From Nitrososphaerales archaeon TH703 (lineage in GTDB: Archaea > Thermoproteota > Nitrososphaeria > Nitrososphaerales > Nitrososphaeraceae), in the NCBI GenBank assembly GCA_014523525.1, contig JAATVL010000266.1, positions 1 through 10,466 on the forward strand: a stretch of 10,466 nt of DNA, in the 5' to 3' direction. Of the stretch, positions 6,957-10,466 are shown in pieces (position 1 is the stretch's first letter; every line of letters starts with the position of its first letter). The position numbers and the translations under genes are program-made. Under the pieces are notes generated by a model. It made no database searches. It saw only the letters and a list, made by a program, of their open reading frames with translations, and was not told the DNA's origin.

Positions 6957-7688
6957 TCATTTCTTAAGCTCCGTCAACATTGTTGTGCCATTCGACTCCG
7001 ATTGTATATTTACTTTGTACGTTACTTCTGAACGATAGAATGGTTGTTCTCCTCTGATATGAAGGATGTGTTCGCCTACTGGAATTGAATTTGGTTCTAA
7101 ATATATCCAGTATCCATCAGAAACTGCCTGAGTAGGGCCACTTTTGTTGGTACTTAGAATGTTATCTTTAGCATAATTGATGTCAAACAAGGGTGCCTGT
7201 ATTCTTTGGAATTGTATTTCCTTACCATCTAATTCTGCTCCAATATAGGTTGCCGTACCAATATCTGAATCAAGTGCTTTCTTCAAATCAGCTTGACTAG
7301 TTGCATTTGGCAAATCCAGAAATGATATTTCCCCATTAAGCACTGGAAACAAGATTCCCTTATCTGCAGGAATTGTTACTGTCCTATTTCCTACTGAATT
7401 GTATGCTCCAGAAAGGAAAAACACTGGTTGATTTGGAGGTTGAAACTTCATGACAGACGTACCATTAGGGTCAAGTAATGGGTTGTTGTAATATCCTGAA
7501 AAGGAAAACGCCCATTTCCACCATCTTGCCGTCCAGTCTGATAATGTTACATTAAATGCTTTTGTGTTATTTGTCACAGGTATGCTGTTATAGTATAGCC
7601 AGATATTGACACCTATCAGAACAGCAACTGCGCTAACAAGACCGATAATGACTAAACCGTATTTTGATTTTACTTTGAATCCTAGCAA
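6957..7688 (-). CDS. Membrane-anchored WWxW/DGYW-type family protein B
   Basis: This 243-residue protein belongs to the same family as A and D but has no cysteine at all. Residues 12-33 form a single hydrophobic segment after Lys5, Lys7 and Lys9, without an obvious cleavage site, so it is probably an N-terminal anchor with the domain outside. Family marks are DWTARWWKWAFS (51-62), PVFFLSGAY (88-96), ILFPVLNGE (112-120), a DG turn at 154-155, SDGYWIYLEP (190-199) and PVGEHILHIRG (203-213). The TTG start at 7688 is the only one after an in-frame TGA four codons upstream; a GGGAG element lies 12 nt before it. TATA-like CATATAAATT (7761-7770) suggests a leader of about 50 nt. Its last codons (TMLTELKK) have a short relic counterpart at 8473-8501. 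A broken C copy follows directly, so B and C were once a two-gene unit. Confidence 0.82.
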   Translation of the reverse strand: MLGFKVKSKYGLVIIGLVSAVAVLIGVNIWLYYNSIPVTNNTKAFNVTLSDWTARWWKWAFSFSGYYNNPLLDPNGTSVMKFQPPNQPVFFLSGAYNSVGNRTVTIPADKGILFPVLNGEISFLDLPNATSQADLKKALDSDIGTATYIGAELDGKEIQFQRIQAPLFDINYAKDNILSTNKSGPTQAVSDGYWIYLEPNSIPVGEHILHIRGEQPFYRSEVTYKVNIQSESNGTTMLTELKK

Positions 7689-7760
7689 CCAGAGTCACAG
7701 CTCCCTTTCTTTCTCTAGGTAATCTAAAATAAAAATAACTATGATAAAAGTAGTTTGTTC

Positions 7761-7770
7761 AATTTATATG
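7761..7770 (-). promoter_or_regulatory. TATA-like box for gene B
   Basis: CATATAAATT on the minus strand lies about 78 bp before the TTG of B, predicting a leader of about 50 nt that carries a GGGAG ribosome-binding element (7701-7705). This differs from the nearly leaderless genes in the left part. Confidence 0.35.
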
Positions 7771-7783
7771 TTAAAACCCGCTA

Positions 7784-7818
7784 GAAAAAAAGAGTCAAAA
7801 AATAGAAAATAAAATAAT
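7784..7818 (-). terminator. T-rich terminator tract after gene C
   Basis: Beginning about 18 nt after the stop codon of gene C, the minus strand is a T-dominated stretch with runs of six and seven T residues, typical of archaeal termination regions. A short CCTAG/CTAGG inverted pair (about 7820-7841) overlaps the stop codon region but has only five base pairs. It would separate C from the promoter of B. Confidence 0.5.
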
Positions 7819-7835
7819 CCTAGGACTAAGTAAAG

Positions 7836-8318
7836 CTAGGAAACGGAAAAATGATAATTCATCGCAATCTGAATCTTACCGCTTCTGCATGAACCATACG
7901 AGCTGATTTCATGTCTTCCTTCTTCTAGTACATTAGGCTTGAAAAACAGCCAGTAGCCATCACTTACGTAATCCTTTCCCCGTAGCCTAAAAAAAGGAGT
8001 TAGGATTCTAGATGAATCCTGACCTATCTGCTTTCCATCTAGACTAACATCTAGTTTCTCTTTTGCTACAATGTTGATTTCTTCCTTTGCTTGTTTCAAA
8101 TCGGGGCCAATCCAGTTTATGACTGACAGAAGGATTGGCTTGTCTTTATTTATTTTAAAAGAGCGCTCCTTAATCTCCTCATTCTGCATTTTAGCTGGTA
8201 CCATGAATACATCGCCCCTATTTCTTCTCCAATCTGCATAACCCCAAGATTGCCACCATTTGACTACCCAGTCTGGATAAGACTTGCCAAAGATGGTCTC
8301 GCTGTCATTGTAGAACAT
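7836..8318 (-). CDS. Short WWxW/DGYW-type family protein C, mature part
   Basis: From the ATG at 8318 this frame encodes 160 residues of the family's compact subtype: SYPDWVVKWWQSWGYADW (13-30), GDVFMVPAKMQN (35-46), ILLSVINWIGPD (62-73), a DG turn at 94-95, YVSDGYWLFFKP (117-128) and GSCRSGKI (142-149). It lacks the Cys-containing middle segment of A and D and has one cysteine. Read from the ATG, the product has no signal peptide. However, the frame continues upstream without a shift through five codons, a TAA (8331-8333) and 38 more codons that encode a good signal peptide from a TTG at 8447. So the gene is either inactivated by one nonsense change or expressed by re-initiation at this ATG or by readthrough. 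The 160 downstream codons remain open and keep all family motifs, which argues against a long-dead gene. Confidence 0.65.
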   Translation of the reverse strand: MFYNDSETIFGKSYPDWVVKWWQSWGYADWRRNRGDVFMVPAKMQNEEIKERSFKINKDKPILLSVINWIGPDLKQAKEEINIVAKEKLDVSLDGKQIGQDSSRILTPFFRLRGKDYVSDGYWLFFKPNVLEEGRHEISSYGSCRSGKIQIAMNYHFSVS

Positions 8319-8330
8319 ATTGTGCCTAAA

Positions 8331-8447
8331 TTAGTTATGTCTGGCCATTACTTCTACAGCTCCGAATTGTGTTATTGCGGCTATAGTCAAAGCGCCTGTC
8401 AGTACTGAGCCTGCTAAAATTATGAACAATCTAAGTCTTTTAAACAA
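8331..8447 (-). CDS. Signal-peptide ORF of gene C ending in an in-frame TAA
   Basis: From a TTG at 8447 the frame encodes 38 residues and stops at TAA. The sequence has the form of a secretory signal: KRLR near the start, then a hydrophobic core at about 7-25, then Gly29-Ala30. It is in the same frame as the mature part of C. The TTG is the first possible start after an in-frame TGA and is preceded by AGGAGGTGAT, a full match to the archaeal anti-Shine-Dalgarno sequence, 8 nt away. If only this ORF is translated it would give a free signal-like peptide. The same region in the duplicate at 6816-6926 has decayed by indels. Most likely this is the 5' end of gene C, cut off by the stop codon. Confidence 0.6.
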   Translation of the reverse strand: MFKRLRLFIILAGSVLTGALTIAAITQFGAVEVMARHN

Positions 8448-8455
8448 CTTTCTAA

Positions 8456-8465
8456 ATCACCTCCT
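8456..8465 (-). promoter_or_regulatory. Perfect Shine-Dalgarno sequence before gene C
   Basis: AGGAGGTGAT on the minus strand is fully complementary to the conserved 3' end of archaeal 16S rRNA (AUCACCUCCU) and lies 8 nt before the TTG at 8447. It decides the start of the signal-peptide ORF. The related site in front of the broken copy (about 6935-6945) reads GGATGAT. Such a strong site fits a gene that was internal to an operon (behind B). Confidence 0.7.
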
Positions 8466-8472
8466 TTTACTT

Positions 8473-8501
8473 TCATTTTTTTAACTCCATCAAGAATGTT
8501 G
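8473..8501 (-). pseudogene. Remnant of the 3' end of a B-type gene
   Basis: These 29 bases match the last codons and stop codon of gene B (6957-6985) at 23 of 29 positions by eye, without gaps. The frame reads TFLMELKK-stop against TMLTELKK-stop in B. Nothing else of a B-type gene is recognisable farther upstream. The remnant sits just before the Shine-Dalgarno site of C, in the same relation as B to the broken C copy. It shows that a whole B-type gene once preceded C and was lost by deletion. Confidence 0.6.
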
Positions 8502-8602
8502 ATATCGGTATTAGTGAATTATTTAAAATTTCTAAAAGAATTTACTATAAAATAGTTTTTTTTTACAATTTGTCAATTTTTTTTGATTTTTTATATTAGA
8601 TA

Positions 8603-8998
8603 TTGGTCGACGTACAAGAAAATCTTAACGAAAGAGAAATTAAAATTGATAAAGTAAAGGCGATATTATTGTTACCAATAAATTGGATATGGATTAATTA
8701 TGCTAATGATAAAAAATATGATCAGAAATTACGAGACGATGCCAAATTAGAGTTGACATAATTAATAAGGACATTATAAGTTTACTAATTGATGATACTG
8801 TAGAAATGCGTGATCAGTGTATGAGTCTCTACTCCTGATTTCTTTCCTTTGGATGGAAAAATGGCTATTACGGATGGTTATTGGTTATTTATGAAACCTA
8901 ATAGTTTCACAACAGGAAAACACACGGTAAGGTCTTTTGGTTCGTGCAGATTAGGTAAAATACTGGTGAATATGAAATATCATTTAACAGTCAAGTAA
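8603..8998 (+). pseudogene. 5'-truncated, frameshifted C-type family relic, inverted
   Basis: Plus-strand translation recovers pieces of a C-type protein. In the first frame (8603-8761) EIKIDKVKAILLLPINW matches the ILLSVINW region of C. A middle piece (about 8753-8820) continues in another frame with several stops. The last piece (8825-8998) returns to the first frame and reads STPDFFPLDGKMAITDGYW, then FMKPN and FGSCRLGK, then ends in LTVK-stop; these match TPFFRL, SDGYWLFFKPN and YGSCRSGK of C. The signal peptide and the N-terminal WWxW part are absent. TAA and TGA codons interrupt the frame. The relic is more diverged than the 6655 copy, so it is older or of different origin. Its last codons overlap the end of gene D on the other strand. 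Confidence 0.8.
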
Positions 8999-9726
8999 TA
9001 AGTTACATTTGATCTAAAATTATGACTATCTACTGCGAAAGATGTTATATTATGTATTCCTTTAGATACAGGCTTAATCATTAACCAATATCCTTTGTTA
9101 ACCGATTGTGTCTTACCCGTCTCTGCATTCTTTACATTATTATGAGGAAATATTAATTCGAACATTTTGGATGATTTAACGTATATTGGATTTACTGAGT
9201 GATTATCAACTTTCGTATTCAATTTGACTATTTGTGCATTACATACTTTCCATAGTTTATCCATGCTATTTACAAACAAATTATTCCACCAGTTAGAGTT
9301 TGAAATAGAACATTCCGCTACTATGACTGGAAACAAAATTGCTTTTTCTAATGGAACAGTACAAGATCTTTTTATCTCTGAATAATTAGCTAAAGAGCCA
9401 GCTAGGTACCATACTTTTTCATTGTCTTGTCCTGTCTTACAAAGATTTCCTCCTATATCATCAACTAAAGGATTGCTCCCCTTTGGTTGACTATATGCCC
9501 ATTGCCACCACTTTGTAGCCCATTCTTCTAATGTCAATCCATATGGTTTTGATTCTAATGAGAATATATACGATGAAACATTTGTTGAAGCATTTACAAA
9601 CTGCATCAAAAATAGGAATACTGGGAAAACGATACTTAAACATATTAAATTCAAATTTTTTAAATTGTGAATAAGCAAACTGACAATTGTTATTTTAATA
9701 CAGATTCTTAAATATATTTGATTCAA
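8980..9726 (-). CDS. Exported WWxW/GYW-type family protein D
   Basis: This 248-residue protein is a close structural counterpart of A. Marks are EEWATKWWQWAYSQP (67-81), NPLVDDIGGNLC (85-96), KVWYLAGS (104-111), AILFPVIVAEC (129-139), NKGYWLMIKP (210-219) and a final G-x-H motif. Cys96, Cys122, Cys139 and Cys162 align with the four cysteines of A, suggesting two disulfides after export. The hydrophobic core of the signal peptide is at about 27-44, with likely cleavage near NAS (45-47). The start is uncertain: TTG at 9726 has a good TATA-like box 39 bp upstream (9761-9768), but TTG codons at 9678 and 9654 would give a shorter, more usual n-region, and a second TATA-like element (AATATATTTAAG) lies inside the first codons. 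No ATG exists before residue 41. Several N-x-S/T sequons fit a surface protein. Confidence 0.8.
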   Translation of the reverse strand: MNQIYLRICIKITIVSLLIHNLKNLNLICLSIVFPVFLFLMQFVNASTNVSSYIFSLESKPYGLTLEEWATKWWQWAYSQPKGSNPLVDDIGGNLCKTGQDNEKVWYLAGSLANYSEIKRSCTVPLEKAILFPVIVAECSISNSNWWNNLFVNSMDKLWKVCNAQIVKLNTKVDNHSVNPIYVKSSKMFELIFPHNNVKNAETGKTQSVNKGYWLMIKPVSKGIHNITSFAVDSHNFRSNVTYYLTVK

Positions 9727-9760
9727 TACTTATGTTATTACTTTAGGAATCATTAGTGTA

Positions 9761-9768
9761 AATATAAA
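9761..9768 (-). promoter_or_regulatory. TATA-like box for gene D
   Basis: TTTATATT (within CTTTATATTTAC) on the minus strand lies about 39 bp before the TTG at 9726, predicting a leader of about 13 nt. It supports the longer start of D, although a competing AATATATTTAAG at about 9708-9719 would serve the TTG at 9678. Confidence 0.4.
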
Positions 9769-9863
9769 GTTCTTATGAGTTCTCCAATTTCTTACCATAA
9801 ATTAACTAGGAATCCTATAAAATGTCTAATTCCATTTAAGTTAAATAAAACGAGGAATCACTA

Positions 9864-9992
9864 TCAAATTTCTATTCTATCTTGACAATTCTTACATTCT
9901 AGGATTACAGTACTGCTATTGTTTGATATTACTGAAAATTTTTTGGATCCACAGTTCTTGCAAATTGGACAAGCCCTTAGTCCTTTTGTCAT
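9864..9992 (-). CDS. Small zinc-ribbon protein (42 aa)
   Basis: This ATG-started frame encodes 42 residues with two zinc knuckles: Cys8 and Cys11 (CPIC, with a further Cys14 in KNCG) and Cys33 and Cys36 (CKNC), separated by a short predicted beta hairpin. This C-x2-C...C-x2-C layout is the zinc-ribbon fold seen in many small archaeal nucleic-acid- or protein-binding factors. The cysteine-rich ends, a clean ATG start and the position 29 bp after the 114-residue gene on the same strand suggest a real, co-transcribed gene. No specific family is recognised, and the partner or target is unknown. An in-frame TAA nine codons upstream limits the start to this ATG. Confidence 0.65.
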   Translation of the reverse strand: MTKGLRACPICKNCGSKKFSVISNNSSTVILECKNCQDRIEI

Positions 9993-10021
9993 GGGATATC
10001 CTGAAGCATTTTATTCTTTAA

Positions 10022-10366
10022 TTATTTTATGTCGGGATATTGTTTAATTTCATCAGCTCCGTCTCTCTGACTTTCAAACAGGACTTTTATTCTGTGTGTT
10101 CCGTCAAGCTCTGAAATTATGCGATATACTGCACTTGGTACATAATCTTTCCACTCTTTGTCCATAACAATATTCATCCTAATGTTGGTTCCATTACAGT
10201 TAATTTCGTCATAAAAGTTAGGAGTGCGAACATCGAAGGTTTCAGAACTACGGGACAAAAGCTCCAATACAAATTTGTTACCAGAGTATATAGAATCAAA
10301 CTTAGGTAGCATAGATCTTAGATGTTGAACCCAAATTGCATTATTTTCTAAATTTAAGATTGGCAC
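10022..10366 (-). CDS. Unrecognised 114-aa protein
   Basis: I do not recognise this protein. It starts at GTG (10366), immediately after an in-frame TAA two codons upstream; the next possible start, Met19, would shorten it. It has no signal peptide or membrane segment and has one cysteine (Cys57). The pattern suggests an N-terminal helix (about 9-40) followed by beta strands around 42-53, 60-69 and 80-99, ending in a charged tail. A small alpha/beta or beta-barrel domain is possible. The neighbouring zinc-ribbon gene 29 bp downstream on the same strand may be its operon partner. A weak T/A-rich element (CTTAAAAG, about 10379-10386) is the only promoter candidate. The region to the window end at 10466 holds nothing else that I can support. 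Confidence 0.6.
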   Translation of the reverse strand: MPILNLENNAIWVQHLRSMLPKFDSIYSGNKFVLELLSRSSETFDVRTPNFYDEINCNGTNIRMNIVMDKEWKDYVPSAVYRIISELDGTHRIKVLFESQRDGADEIKQYPDIK

Positions 10367-10466
10367 AATTTATACCCTTTTAAGATCAATTTTTGCTTGC
10401 GCTAAAGAATCATGAATGAAGTAAATTCGTTCGCCTGCCGTAAATGGATTTGTAAACGTATAGTTA

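Noticed and set aside
6655..8504. Insertion-sequence or transposon explanation for the repeated segments
   Set aside because: No transposase frame and no terminal inverted repeats; the repeats follow the B-C gene structure, which fits tandem duplication.
9775..9885. Plus-strand ORF of 36 codons upstream of gene D
   Set aside because: It overlaps the D promoter and the zinc-ribbon 3' end, and no properly placed promoter is seen.

Overview
The window looks like chromosomal DNA of a mesophilic ammonia-oxidising archaeon (Nitrososphaeria/Thaumarchaeota; a Nitrososphaera- or Nitrosocosmicus-like lineage is my inference). The evidence is low GC, archaeal TATA-like boxes about 27 bp before start codons with almost no leader, frequent TTG/GTG starts, a MEDS-domain response regulator, an archaeal-type VHZ/DUSP23-like phosphatase and a class I ketol-acid reductoisomerase. 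No rRNA, tRNA, CRISPR array, insertion sequence or phage gene was recognised.

Left part (1-5750): a tiny leaderless C2H2 zinc-finger gene (52-144, minus), a region with at most one weak small ORF, a dual-specificity phosphatase (670-1227, plus), an unrecognised 128-residue acidic protein (1315-1701, plus), a MEDS-receiver response regulator (1727-2710, minus), a stand-alone ilvC (3097-4095, minus) and a polytopic membrane protein with a charged cytosolic tail (4336-5748, minus). These genes appear mostly independently transcribed, each with its own promoter-like region.

Right part (5865-9726): a cluster of one family of exported proteins. Its marks are an N-terminal signal peptide or membrane anchor, a motif close to D/E-W-x-x-K-W/Y-W-x-W, usually an I-L-F-P core strand, and a C-terminal (S/T)DGYW-(L/I)-x-(L/F)-x-P plus G-x-H motif. 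Calling the members A to D in order: A (5865-6620, plus), B (6957-7688, minus), C (7836-8318, minus, with a separately terminated signal peptide at 8331-8447) and D (8980-9726, minus) have open frames. Two degenerate C-type copies lie at 6655-6926 (minus) and 8603-8998 (plus), and a tiny remnant of a B-type 3' end lies at 8473-8501. The arrangement shows a tandem duplication of a two-gene B-C unit with a period of about 1.52 kb, after which one unit kept B and lost C while the other kept C and lost B. Both C copies share an in-frame TAA between the signal peptide and the mature domain, so that stop predates the duplication or was spread by gene conversion. The function of the family is not known to me; tryptophan-rich exported domains point to a cell-surface or extracellular role.

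Right edge (9864-10366, minus): an unrecognised 114-residue protein followed 29 bp later by a 42-residue zinc-ribbon protein, probably co-transcribed.
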